DNA from: Armigeres subalbatus
Lineage: Eukaryota; Arthropoda; Insecta; Diptera; Culicidae
DNA: 64,000 nucleotides
Assembly (NCBI RefSeq): GCF_024139115.2
Contig: NC_085140.1
Location: 457,050,248-457,114,247 of the forward strand
Reading direction: 5' to 3'
The notes under the pieces are model-generated. The model ran no database searches and was not told the DNA's origin. It saw nothing but the letters and a program-made list of their open reading frames with translations. Made by a program: the position numbers and the translations under genes. The stretch's first letter is position 1. Each line of letters starts with the position of its first letter. Shown here one piece after another: positions 11,706 to 20,930 of the stretch.

Positions 11706-12737
11706 ACCACCTCCGTTGGGCTAGTGGCTGAGCGCGATCTGTGGAAGACGATTTGCGCAGTCCGATAACATCAGCAGCAGCTTCTCGTGTGAAATATGTG
11801 TCGCCAATACATCGTCGTGTGAATTGGCAAACTAAAGCGTTAATCAGGCGTGCTTTGTGCTAAATTGCGGTGTGCGTTGTTGGAGCGGACGTTGGCAGTT
11901 CCCGGAAGACCGCAGGCAATCAGCGCGCAAGAAAGAAAGGAATGAACTTCTCAACGGTCTACATGGACGAAACGTTCGTCTACGTGTAGCGGGAGGTGAT
12001 AAAGAACTATGTGCCGGCGTATTTCAAATCGATGGAGTACACCCCGTCAATTTTCTCGCTGCTCGGTTCGGCCCTGATAGGGCTGAGCGGGATCTCACCG
12101 CTGGCGATGATCCCCGTGGGTTCCGATGGGGCCGACAAGGACTTTAAGGATCGAATCAAGAATCCCATTTTTCAAATTTTAGCCCCTTTTAATATTGGCT
12201 CAAAGCCCAAAACAAATAACGGTGTTGAAGAAAGTATCTCGCTCATCCAGGACAAATGTTAGATGAAATGTACTTTTCGCAAACGGAAATTTGGTGAGAG
12301 AATTCCATTGTATATTTTAATGATTCATATTAAACCTTTATAATTATGTATATAAAAATGTAAAACAACCATCAGAGCACCCGATTGAAGCGATTTGGAT
12401 AGGGAGAGTGGAATCGCCAACTTCCTATCGTTAACATCTCGTGGATAAAGGGCGGGCTCTTCTCCCCATCTATTGGGTCAATCTGGGAAACGAGGGCTAG
12501 ATAATATTATTATATGTACTAACTTTCTTCTGGAAGGAGATTCTCTATTCATCCCGTGGATTCGCATAAGTGTCTCTGCTTATGGAACCACCCCATCCAT
12601 TTTTGGCCCTTCATACAGGAGTTTGATGAAATACAAACAATAGTATAATCATGATCAAATCGTTTGTCAGATATGGCCAGTGCTATCGGCAGGTGCCTTG
12701 CTACAATAGATGGTAGTATCATCATCATCATCATCAT
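11706..12737 (+). mobile_element. Chimeric retroposon: mRNA-derived 5' part plus LINE-like tail
   Basis: This insertion lies between perfect 21-bp direct repeats (11685-11705 and 12738-12758) that start CAATATAGGTCC. Its 3' end is a run of ATC triplets, like the microsatellite tails of some LINEs. The 5' half is GC-richer, lacks introns, and carries a ZIP-transporter-like coding start. The 3' half is AT-richer noncoding sequence. The structure fits target-primed reverse transcription that began on a LINE RNA and jumped to a cellular mRNA. The LINE family of the tail is not identified. Confidence 0.7.
11942..12150 (+). pseudogene. Retrocopy of the N-terminus of a ZIP zinc transporter (ZIP13/Zip99C-like)
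   Basis: An ATG at 11942 opens a frame that meets an in-frame TAG at 11987 and then continues open. The decisive stretch is SIFSLLGSALIGLSGI followed by PL and IP. This matches the first transmembrane segment of the SLC39A13/SLC39A7 group of zinc transporters, whose usual pattern is SLLG, then GLSG, then PLLVIP. ZIP proteins move zinc or iron across membranes, often of the ER or Golgi. Homology stops after about residue 68 (FKDR); the open frame runs on to 12262 as unrelated sequence. A full ZIP13 has about 350-370 residues, so only the first segment is present. No function is expected. The ZIP identity is from motif recall; the nonsense codon and truncation are seen directly. Confidence 0.55.
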
Positions 12738-13250
12738 CAATATAGGTCCATTTAAGCAGGTGTGAATTACATTTCAATATTTTCCATACAATTTGGAAGC
12801 AACTGCTGCAGGCTCGCTGCGCTTGTGTCCAGTTGGTAAGGGCATATCGTCCTGCCTACACTGGGGCGTTTTGGCCAGTGAAACATGTTTTCGAAAATCG
12901 TTACAGTTTTGAAGATGGAAGCAATTTTACATCATATTAACCACTGAGAAAAGTTATTTTGTTGCCCAACTGAGTGTTCCAGTGCAAGTTTTGTGGACAG
13001 TATGCCAGAGTCGCTCCAGAATGTTGAGCAAACAAACATTAAAAGTTACATCAAAACTATAACTTTTTGTATTTTGCTATTATTTTCATTGTGTAATACA
13101 AAAATACTTCCACATTCACATAGTATGATGGGTTTACAAATACTTATGGGTACCAACTGATTTTGATCCTTAATTAGTTAAAGTTTTCTAGAAATCAAAG
13201 GGGGGCGTTTTGGCCAGGTGGAGCGCATTGTACCGTCTTACCCTATATTT
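12738..13250 (+). mobile_element. Dispersed repeat S, right part
   Basis: Resumes the repeat at ATAGGTCCATTTAAGCA and runs through GCAACTGCTGCAGGCTCGC, CACTGGGGCGTTTTGGCC and TTGCCCAACTGAGTGTTCC. It matches the minus strand of 59516-59835 up to about 13002. The region continues to ACCGTCTTACCCTATA near 13250, a word also found at 60085-60100, so this probably marks the end of the family. Confidence 0.7.
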
Positions 13251-13603
13251 GATTAAACAGCCGCAAAATCCAACTTCATATGTTTATTACCGTCAGCTGC
13301 ACTAAAATCACAAAATTCTGAATAACGTTATCTCATACTTCGGAATTGACTTTTCAATCAACTGCTGAGTGCTTTCTGCCATATCATTTCGCACACAGGT
13401 AAGTCGTCGTTATCTCCCACTACTGTTTCGAAATCTGTATAACGCATGGTCCTTTTCGAGACCTCTAACAAAAGAGCGAACTTCACACGGCGGAAATATG
13501 ATGGAACTTTTTCCTTATTCTGCTCGTATGCGATGAACAAGCTTCCAAAATGAGTACCTGCTGTACGAGAGCAAGGGGTGGGGGGCTATTTTTTCATATT
13601 TAC
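13251..13603. other. AT-rich DNA, no feature
   Basis: No recognisable coding or repeat structure apart from a 60-codon minus-strand open frame (13358-13540) without motifs. Confidence 0.3.
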
Positions 13604-13736
13604 CTTCTGGATTAACAACGCAGAGAACAACACACGGGCAGTGGGGGCCCTGCTGATGGCACAAACAAACGCACCAGAGTCCGGAAAGGAGCACCGCGTT
13701 GGCCTGGGTGGAGAAGATGGACAAGGTTAGGATGCG
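13604..13736 (-). other. Candidate isolated exon (unknown protein)
   Basis: On the minus strand a GC-rich 133-bp block is preceded by a good acceptor (ACTTTTACAG) and followed by a good donor (CCAGAAG then GTAAAT). Only one frame is open. It encodes 44 residues beginning RILTLSIFSTQANAVLLSG, partly hydrophobic, then a cysteine-rich part. Base composition differs clearly from the AT-rich flanks. No family is recognised and no partner exon was found nearby. It may be a single exon of a gene with long introns, or a chance block. Confidence 0.25.
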
Positions 13737-13744
13737 CTGTAAAA

Positions 13745-15190
13745 GTTAACTGTTATAACCGCAGGTAATACACGAAAAGCGTGATAAAAGCTTTATTGGA
13801 TGTACGAAATGGGCCACATTAATAATGCCCTCAGCCAACCCGTGCCGTAAATTTGTTAGAAAGCACGATCCGGACAGAAAAAAAGAAGAAAGGAGATATT
13901 TCCATGTCGGATGATGGCGGGAACGAGGAACATTTTTTTCACAGAATGACCTTTTCGCTGCTAACAACGTCGTTTGAAATATAATGGATTAGGAATTAGT
14001 AGCAGGAGGATTTATGCGTGCTGATAAGGGGGATTGCTTAATAAAACTTAAGATTTTTTTCACCTTTATGCTGTTTACTCATATACTGAGAGTGGTGAAT
14101 TAACTCAAATGTGCTTTGCCTTTCATTATTTTGTTTGTATGAATTTATTAACAGTATTTTGTAGACCCATTTCTTACTCCAGACGATAACTGGGAACTGT
14201 TTTTCCAGTTTAAGGAACTCTGATTTGTACACCAATTTGAGATACTATATTTTAGTAATTGGTGATACCAACACTTGTGATTTGAAACTCACTTAACGCT
14301 TCTTTTAAAACTAACAAAGCATCGATTTCGTTGATTTCTTACGCTGACACATCTTCTCCGGACTTCAAAATTAATCAAGTAGTCTATAATACTTAAATAT
14401 TTAGCCCAATTTTCAGCACGAGTTGTACATCCAACGAGGCTTGCTGAGTTATTAAGATTATTTTTTACCAAAATGGTACAGTCTAACTTACATCACATGA
14501 TCATTCTTGCATCTTGCCCATAAATCATGTTGCTGCAGAGAACGATCAGCTTCCATATTATCGTGCCACATTTCATAGCTCGACAAACCATGAAGCAAAA
14601 CTGAACCTGCCTTTGGAGAATTTTGGTGACATGCCAATCCACTATGGTCCAGGATACAGTTTTACGCGGAAAGATGCATTTTACGCCAAAACTATATTTT
14701 TTAGAAAAAAAATGTTGTTCTACAAAATTGTTAGAAATTGTAAGGCCATCATTATGGTGCTATCAAAAAATAGGGTGGCCCATCATATAAAAAAATAGAT
14801 TTTTCTTTTATTTCTCGGAATACTGACATGTTATGTTCTACAAGCGCAGCTTATTCCAACATTTTTTTCTAAAAAAAAGCTTTTTCTGTAGCTCTTGAGC
14901 TGGCTGATTTAGAGCAATTTTGCCTAATTGGATTAGGGTGTTCCTCAAAAAAACAGTATTTTTTATCTACCTTTTTCCCTTGTCATAAGACACAGGGAAC
15001 AGACAAAACTGACTGTTGCATCGTCGTGAGTGGATCGTTTTTTTTGTTGCGTAAAACTCTTTAAGAATGCTATTAAATTGGTCGGGTTGTAATTTCCATT
15101 GTGCATTAATAGTCATCGAAGTACTCTGTTAAACTTGTTAATGGATAATTACAAGTATAAAACAAGTATCAGAATTTTCTAAAAAGTTCA
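13745..15190. other. Anonymous DNA, no gene recognised
   Basis: Contains short open frames without motifs (for example 14514-14798 on the plus strand) and AT-rich sequence. The word AAATAGGGTGGCCCA near 14768 looks like part of a dispersed repeat, but there is no second copy in the window. Confidence 0.3.
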
Positions 15191-15342
15191 TATCAAAGAA
15201 TTCGTTGCTCGTAGGCCTCTCGCTATTGTTTGTCGTTGTTGCTGTTACTGGATTGCAAACGGACGCCGTGCACGGGAGAAATAAAATACACATACGAAAA
15301 TAAGCTACCACCACTCGCCAGTGCCCACGAATGTTTTAAAAT

Positions 15343-16084
15343 ATGGTGCAAGAATGCAACAAGTGCCATATCGAGTGTTTGCCAGATGAAACTATTGTCG
15401 TGTGTGAAGGATTTTGCATTGGTATTCGACCGTTTCATGCAAGGTGCGTTGGGCTTTCGAACGAGGAAGGCGAAATATGCTTCCATCGAAACATTCTATG
15501 GATATGTGACGATTGCCGAAAACTTAATGGAAAATATTAGATTTCGGGAGACCGTAAATACTATTCATTCACTGAATCGACCAGTGGAGAAGAAAATTGA
15601 AGACATGGAAGCCAATATCACAAGAATGAACGAGAAGATCAATCAACTCTTATCCAAAACTATTGCTGCACCTGATGAGACTGATTCATCATGTTTTCCG
15701 CCGATTAGGTCACCGGATATGGATTTGGAAACTAAGGGTGATAAAACTCCGCCGTTATCATCTACTAAGATTGCTCAATCGATGTCAGATTACACCGAAA
15801 CTGCGAGTACAATTAAACTTCATTTGTCAAATATTGCCCATGATGTCACCGAGGATGAAGTTGTGCGAATGATTGCTGATTCAATTGGAGTCGAAGATAT
15901 CGTGAGCATCAAATGCTTGAAACCAACCTGGAGGGATGCTACCACGTTGGATTTCATATCTTTCAAAGTTGAACTAGCTGGTTGCCATCGTTTACACGCT
16001 TTGCATTCTTCGAAGTGGCCAAAAGGAATCCGATGCCGGGAATTTAAAGACTTTTCGAATATGACATGGAGGCCTGTTCGATGA
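15343..16084 (+). pseudogene. LINE ORF1 protein: PHD-like finger, coiled coil, RNA-binding-like domain
   Basis: The ATG at 15343 opens a 65-codon frame with a PHD-type pattern: CNKCHIECLP, then CEG, then HARC, then WICDDC. PHD-like fingers are known in ORF1 proteins of CR1-group LINEs. The frame stops at 15540, and the continuing protein is in the next frame (from about 15540 to 16084), so one frameshift is needed. The second part has a heptad-rich segment around EKKIEDMEANITRMNEKINQ and a C-terminal block resembling an RRM-like fold, starting near TIKLHLSNIAHDVTEDEVV. Such proteins bind element RNA in ribonucleoprotein particles. The clade is not settled. The frameshift makes this copy nonfunctional unless it is a sequencing artefact. 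Confidence 0.6.
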
Positions 16085-16261
16085 TGGTTATGATCATCAA
16101 TGCAAATATCCGGTACTGTTTTTTTTATAAGTTTTTGTTTTGTGTTTGTTGATCACGTGTTTAGTTTTTACACCTTGCTTTATCAAATGATCATCGAAAT
16201 GTATATCAATTATGTAATTATGTTAATTCAATAAGACAATTATTGTCAGTTGAAATAAATA

Positions 16262-16290
16262 TAAAATAAATAAATAAATAAATAAATAAA
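16262..16290. repeat. AAAT-type tail of the ORF1-only LINE derivative
   Basis: About seven AAAT repeats at the 3' end of the element and directly before P2. Simple-repeat tails of this kind are left by reverse transcription of several LINE clades. Confidence 0.8.
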
Positions 16291-16555
16291 TAAGACGAGT
16301 TTGTTCAATCCCATTGAATTCCACCACTTAATTGTATCTTGACAGATACGTATTTCGACCTCAACAGTAAGGCCGTATTCAGTGTCTCGTACTTGACTCG
16401 ACTTACGTACGAGACACTGAAGACGGCCTTACTGTTGAGGTCGAAATACGTATCTGTCAAGATACAATTAAGTGGTGGAATTCAATGGGATTCTACAAAC
16501 TCGTCTTATGACAAGTGAAGACATTCCACTAAAAAGCTCAAAATAATTTTCTTAA
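16291..16555 (+). mobile_element. Palindromic dispersed element, copy P2 (both long arms)
   Basis: Both arms are present: TAAGACGAGTTTGTTCAATC on the left and the reverse complement ending CTCGTCTTATGACAAGTG on the right, folding back near 16408. The common tail (CATTCCACTAAAAAGCTC, then TTTTCTTAA) follows. The left terminus lies in the AAAT tail of the preceding LINE, so a target duplication cannot be read. Confidence 0.85.
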
Positions 16556-16770
16556 CTACTTTTTTTGTTTTAGATTTCTCGAATAAGTCATCTTAAGGTG
16601 ACTTTTAGAGCTCGAAAAATGCAACTTTTGATGGGTAAATATGCTTAATATCTTTTTCCGATCAAAAGTTATAATCGTTTTTCTGTCAAAATTACATTTT
16701 TCCATAAGTTGATATCTCCGGTTAGGGCAGACCAAAAAAATATATTTACACGACACTTGAAAGAACAAAT

Positions 16771-16919
16771 GGTCGGGGTTCAGCCAAACCGCACCAAGCG
16801 GCTTTTTGACTGACTTGTAATATTTTTTTCGCACAAGGAAAATGGGAATCATTTAATCTTGGAAAGAAAAATAGGCGCATTTTTGTTGGCGCTTGGTGTG
16901 TTTTGGCAGAACCCCGACC
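16771..16919. repeat. Diverged inverted repeat
   Basis: GGTCGGGGTTCAGCCAAACC at 16771 pairs with a reverse-complement copy ending AACCCCGACC at 16919; arms are about 30 bp with about five mismatches. It is probably the core of an old foldback element extending some way to each side. Short open frames on both strands here come from this symmetry. Confidence 0.6.
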
Positions 16920-17121
16920 AAATAATATTCTTTATTATGTCAAAAAATTGGAGATATGTTATTTTTCTATCTCAAGCTTTACCAATTTTACTAAAATCCT
17001 GTTTTTTCCAGAAAAGTTATATAACTCGAAGTTACAGGCAATATTCTTATAGCAAAACACGCGTTTTGAAAAGCCCCAAAAGTCTTCAGAAAACATTCAC
17101 AGAATGGGTCCGCTTGGGTAC

Positions 17122-17156
17122 GTTTGACACTTTTCCCATGGGAAAACTGTCAAAAC
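17122..17156. repeat. 35-bp near-perfect palindrome
   Basis: The core reads TTTGACACTTTTCCCATG and then its mirror, with one mismatched pair. It has no loop, so it could extrude as a cruciform. It may be the remnant of a small element. Confidence 0.7.
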
Positions 17157-17416
17157 GCACGCAAACGTGTCCATTGTGTTTGGCACATAACACTTGTATA
17201 ACGCAAGCACATTTTGCAGATATGCAGATATTTAAAATTCACGAATAAAAGATCCGCAAAAATACGTGACAGCTAAAACAAAACACGTCCACTAGCGGCA
17301 CGACCTTCTACGATCCCTTTGAGGCCCTGAGAGAACTGAAACGCACTATTGGGGAAAAATAACATGTCAAGTCATTTGTTTACTCATGCTGAACAATCGA
17401 CTTAAAACTTATCACT

Positions 17417-17496
17417 CAGTGGCGTAGCCCCCGGGGAGGGGTGGGGGTGGTGGTAATCCCAGACCCTCCCATAGACCAATTTTCTGGCTACCACTG
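17417..17496. mobile_element. Short hAT-like MITE remnant
   Basis: The left end CAGTGGCGTAGCC and right end GGCTACCACTG form an imperfect inverted repeat, and the left end matches the hAT-type MITE at 44133. No 8-bp duplication is visible, so it is a decayed or truncated relative. Confidence 0.5.
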
Positions 17497-18141
17497 TACG
17501 AAAACCATTGCTCCAGATTTGGGCTTTCCAAATGGGAGTAGAAAAATGGGATTTGAAATTCACCATGGAAAAAGGCAAGGCAAAATGTAGTCATGTAACT
17601 ACTATTCTAATGTTGGTTTTCTATTATAGCACGCAAATAAGTGTTATAATGGAGTTTATGCACCCCATTTGAGTAGCATAATAATCAATAAACCACACAG
17701 TCTATTGGTATGGAAAAGTAGGCCGTTTTATCACTCAAATACGAACTGTAAAACCAGTATTATGATCGGAAATTGCAAAAGCATAGTTTTCAGTTATCTT
17801 CAAGTCTGCGAAGCCAAAAATTTCCCAAATAAGCACAATAATATTCATAAGAATTAATGGATGAATGAATGTTCATCTCACAGAACACGAATAATGCTGA
17901 GCTAAGCTCAAAAATGGATTCTTCTTCCACCCGGAAAACAATACAAACTGAAAAACCAAGCTCGTCATCTTCGAAGTTAAATGGAGACCATTTGCTACGT
18001 TTTCCCCCTGCAATCATTCAAAATCCTAACATACAGATCCCATTTAATTTTGCGAAATCGTTCAAAATTGAATTTAACTAAATCGTTTTTTTTTTTAATA
18101 CTGCACATTTATTTTTGCTTATTGTCATTAGAATTATACAA
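17497..18141. other. Anonymous AT-rich DNA
   Basis: No gene, RNA or repeat recognised. Confidence 0.3.
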
Positions 18142-18392
18142 TTAGGCCGTTACAAATATTTAATTATCTTTTTGTCCTATTGGTCTCCGAAAGGTCAGGG
18201 GGGGGGGGGATAAAAAATAAATATTAAAATAAAAAAAATAAAAAAACTCCTCGGATTTGTTAAAGAATGTTTTGAAAATCCTCAAAACTATCCAAATTTT
18301 ATTTTGTTGCCCCCTCAAAATATTATTTTTTGGCAAAAAACAATCCGAGGGGGGGGGGACAAAATAGATTTTAAATATTTGTTTCGGCCTTA
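18142..18392. mobile_element. MITE-like element with G-runs
   Basis: The left end TTAGGCCGTTACAAATATT pairs with the right end AAATATTTGTTTCGGCCTTA over about 36 bp with several mismatches. Inside each arm lies a run of nine to twelve G. The 250-bp unit has no coding potential. Confidence 0.6.
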
Positions 18393-18479
18393 TGGGTATG
18401 ATGAGTAGTACTGGACATTATTTTTTTAAATGTTTTGCAATGTTTTGAAATAAAATAGTGAGAACGTACCGCACAATCT

Positions 18480-19300
18480 CATTCAGTATTACAGAAAGGA
18501 GCGCAATCTCATTCCCGCATTCATCATAATTTCGCTCGTTTTCCGGTCGACCATTGCATCATTAACCTGACACCGGAGCACTACCGACCGACACTTGGCG
18601 TGTCGTTGTGTGGCTCACTTATTGAGAAAAATTTATTCGCCAACACATAAAAAGGAAAAATTACGCCGCAGAGTTGAAATTTATGACGGTCCAGAGCGGC
18701 AGCAACAGCAAGCAGCGAAGTACGGTACATACCATCATCATCCGGGAATTAAATTGAGAGTGGTTACCTTCCTTGTGCGTGCGTTGTGCTGCGTCCGGGT
18801 TCTGCTCAATTTCGAAAGAAGAGCTCACTGTGCGGCATCCCATCCTTCACGCATCCGTTCGATTCGTTCCTGTCCTGGCCGGGGCGCGTGGCCATTATGA
18901 ATGACCAGCAACCAACCACCCGGGTCGGTTGGTCGGACAGGGCAGAGCCGCCGGAAAACAGTCCTTGCGAAAAACACAGAAATTTCCGGCAGATCCCACT
19001 CTGGCGAGAACTGAACCCGTCCAGTCAACGCAGGGAAAAATTGTAACGGTGAAGAGGAAAAAGAATGATGAAAACTTTATCAACCTGCTTCGGTTTATGG
19101 AGTGTTGCCCGGTTGTAAAATGTGACTCCCTGCGGTGGTCGGCTCCGGTACGGTCCGTAGTGGAGGACTTTCGAACAAAGACTGAACATAAAACTGAATG
19201 ACTGTGAATAATTACATGTTAGCGTAATCAAATAGATATAGTGTGACATGAGCATACGTCAGAATATGAAATTAGGGCTATTTTCAAATATTCACACTAT
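18480..19300. other. GC-richer, apparently unique segment
   Basis: This segment is clearly more GC- and CpG-rich than the flanks, has no repeat elsewhere in the window, and has overlapping open frames on both strands (for example 18786-19046 plus and 18825-19028 minus), none with a recognisable domain. It could be a host 5' UTR or promoter region, but no start site, splice pattern or downstream gene supports that. Confidence 0.25.
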
Positions 19301-19324
19301 TTCGAACGAGTATGATTAGATTTC

Positions 19325-19702
19325 ATTGTATTACAAGTAGCATCTTACTTCCGAAAACTTCAGGAACCGTGTTCGGTTTATGTTGCTGAGCTGGCAGCAA
19401 TTAACTTCGCTTTGGGGATAATTTCCAATCAGCCCATAGACTATTATTCCATCTTCTCGGATAATCTTAGTTCTATCGAGGCACTCCGGTCGATGAAACC
19501 TGTTAAGCACGCATCTTACTTTTTTACAAACATAAGAGAGCAGATGCGTGTTTTGGTCGGAAGATCATTCAAGATTACCTTTGTTAGGGTACCATCTCAC
19601 TGCCCAATCTACGGCAATGAGAAGGCGGACTCGCTGGCAAAGGTGGGCGCACAGGAAGGTGAGGTTTATGATGGACAATTCTCGAGCAACGATTTTTTTC
19701 CC
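19325..19702 (+). pseudogene. LINE ORF2 fragment: RNase H domain (LOA-like)
   Basis: The translated frame runs from about 19325 and shows the RNase H signature: VYVAELAAINFALG carries the conserved Glu, IFSDNLSSIEAL carries an active-site Asp, and YGNEKADSLAK carries the last Asp after VRVPSHC. This domain follows the reverse transcriptase in I-group LINEs and helps remove template RNA. The upstream reverse transcriptase is missing. The reading frame is broken at 19702 by palindromic element P3 and continues in frame at about 19995, so the insertion hit an otherwise open ORF2 end. Assignment to the LOA group rests on the downstream cysteine motif. Confidence 0.75.
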
Positions 19703-19992
19703 TTGTCATAAGACGAGTTTGCACAATCCCATTGAATTCCACCACTTAATGGTATCTTGACAGATACGTATTTCGACCTCAACAAGTAAGGCCATCTTCA
19801 GTGTCTCGTACTTGACTCGACTAAGTCGAGTAAGTCGAGTCAAGTACGAGACACTGAAGACGGCCTTACTGTTGAGGTTGAAATACGTATCTGTCAAGAT
19901 ACAATTAAGTGGTGGAATTCAATGGGATTGTACAAACTCGTCTTATGACAAGTGAAGACATTCCACTAAAAAGCTCAAAATAATTTTCTTAA
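19703..19992 (+). mobile_element. Palindromic dispersed element, copy P3, inserted in a LINE ORF2
   Basis: A full copy with both long arms, folding back near 19823 (ACTAAGTCGAG) and ending with the common tail. The flanking LINE sequence shows a GATTTTTTTCC-like word before it and GAATTTTTTCC after it, an approximate target duplication. The flanks belong to one reading frame, so this copy is younger than the LINE. Confidence 0.85.
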
Positions 19993-19994
19993 CA

Positions 19995-20329
19995 GAATTT
20001 TTTCCATTAGTCGTTCAGAGTACTCTTCAGAGTTGGCAAACAAATTGGACACACGAATTGGATGGTGGCTATTTCCCATAGTTCCAAAACTTTCTGCGCG
20101 AGCGTGGTTCAGAGGTGAGGGCTTAAGTCAAGGCTTCATTCGCGTGATGACGAGACTTATGTCCAACCACTATTCATTAATCGCACATCTGTACAGAATA
20201 AACCTTGTCGATAGCAATGTATGTAGGTGCGGAGCCAGTTATGATGACATCGATCACGTAGTATGGTTCTACTCGGAAAATGACGCATCCAGAGAGCAAT
20301 TATTGGATACTCCTGATCCGAAATTATAA
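19995..20329 (+). pseudogene. LINE ORF2 C-terminus with cysteine motif (LOA-like)
   Basis: Continues the interrupted ORF2 (SISRSEYSSELANKLDTRIG) and ends at a TAA at 20327-20329. It contains the C-terminal zinc-binding pattern CRCGASYDDIDHVVWFY, typical of LINE ORF2 ends, where CxCG, then H, then C is usual; here the last Cys is replaced by Tyr. The part between RNase H and this motif is present. The element is 5' truncated and split, so inactive. Confidence 0.7.
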
Positions 20330-20930
20330 GCCCCGTCCATCCTTAAACATTGAAAACTAACCTAAAGTCACCACGAGTACGTTGGCTTCTACCCATCTTT
20401 CACTAAAAGAGTCTCAAGCAGAAGCGTGTTGGCATTCGGCTGGTGACGCGTTTAATTTGGCTGTTGGTTTGGGACACGCTCACTCAGCCAATCGGAGACG
20501 CGTGGTAGTTTTTTCGTCCAACAAAGACTATAGTGCGGCTGCTTGCATAGTGGTAGTGACCAGGGAATCAATTTATTCTGGGATGCGCATGCGAAACAAG
20601 CAACAAAAGAGGACCAACGACAAAGCTTTGTTTTTGTCGGAGATAATAATGACAAAGACCCGAAATTTTTTGTCAGCACAAAAAAGAAGACAATTTTGTT
20701 GCTAACTTTTGATCCCGTTATTTTGCATTATCTCTACAGAAAATTTCGGTCTTGTGCTATCGTAGTTTCTGCTTTTATGGAAATATTAAAGAATCTAACT
20801 CCGATTACAAAAATAGCATCGTATTCTCGGAAATATCAAAGTATGCAAGACAAATGCGTTTGTGCGTTTGTCAGTAACAAACTCTGTTGATGACAAAGGG
20901 TATATTATTGTTAGGCGTTGCTCGAATATT
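20330..20930. other. Unassigned; includes inverted words around 20560 and 20925
   Basis: The word ACCAGGGAATCAAT near 20560 is mirrored by ATTGATTCCCTGGT near 20928. Between them lie several GACAAAG and TTTTGTC words in both senses. This may be a decayed inverted-repeat element or the 5' UTR of the LINE that follows. No gene is recognised. Confidence 0.3.

Larger units (their letters stand above)
15190..16290 (+). mobile_element. ORF1-only LINE derivative with A/T-rich tail
   Basis: The unit has a 5' leader, an ORF1-like coding region (15343-16084), a short AT-rich 3' UTR and a terminal run of AAAT units (16262-16290), the layout of a non-LTR retrotransposon. No endonuclease or reverse transcriptase lies between ORF1 and the tail, so ORF2 is missing rather than merely mutated. 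It would depend on enzymes from other LINEs. A palindromic element (P2) abuts the tail at 16291. Confidence 0.6.

Noticed and set aside
11857..12147. 96-codon frame overlapping the ZIP-like retrocopy
   Set aside because: It is the +1 shadow of the ZIP-like frame, with arginine- and glycine-rich random composition.
18595..19201. Overlapping open frames on both strands
   Set aside because: High GC lowers stop frequency; no frame has a domain and none is supported by splice signals.
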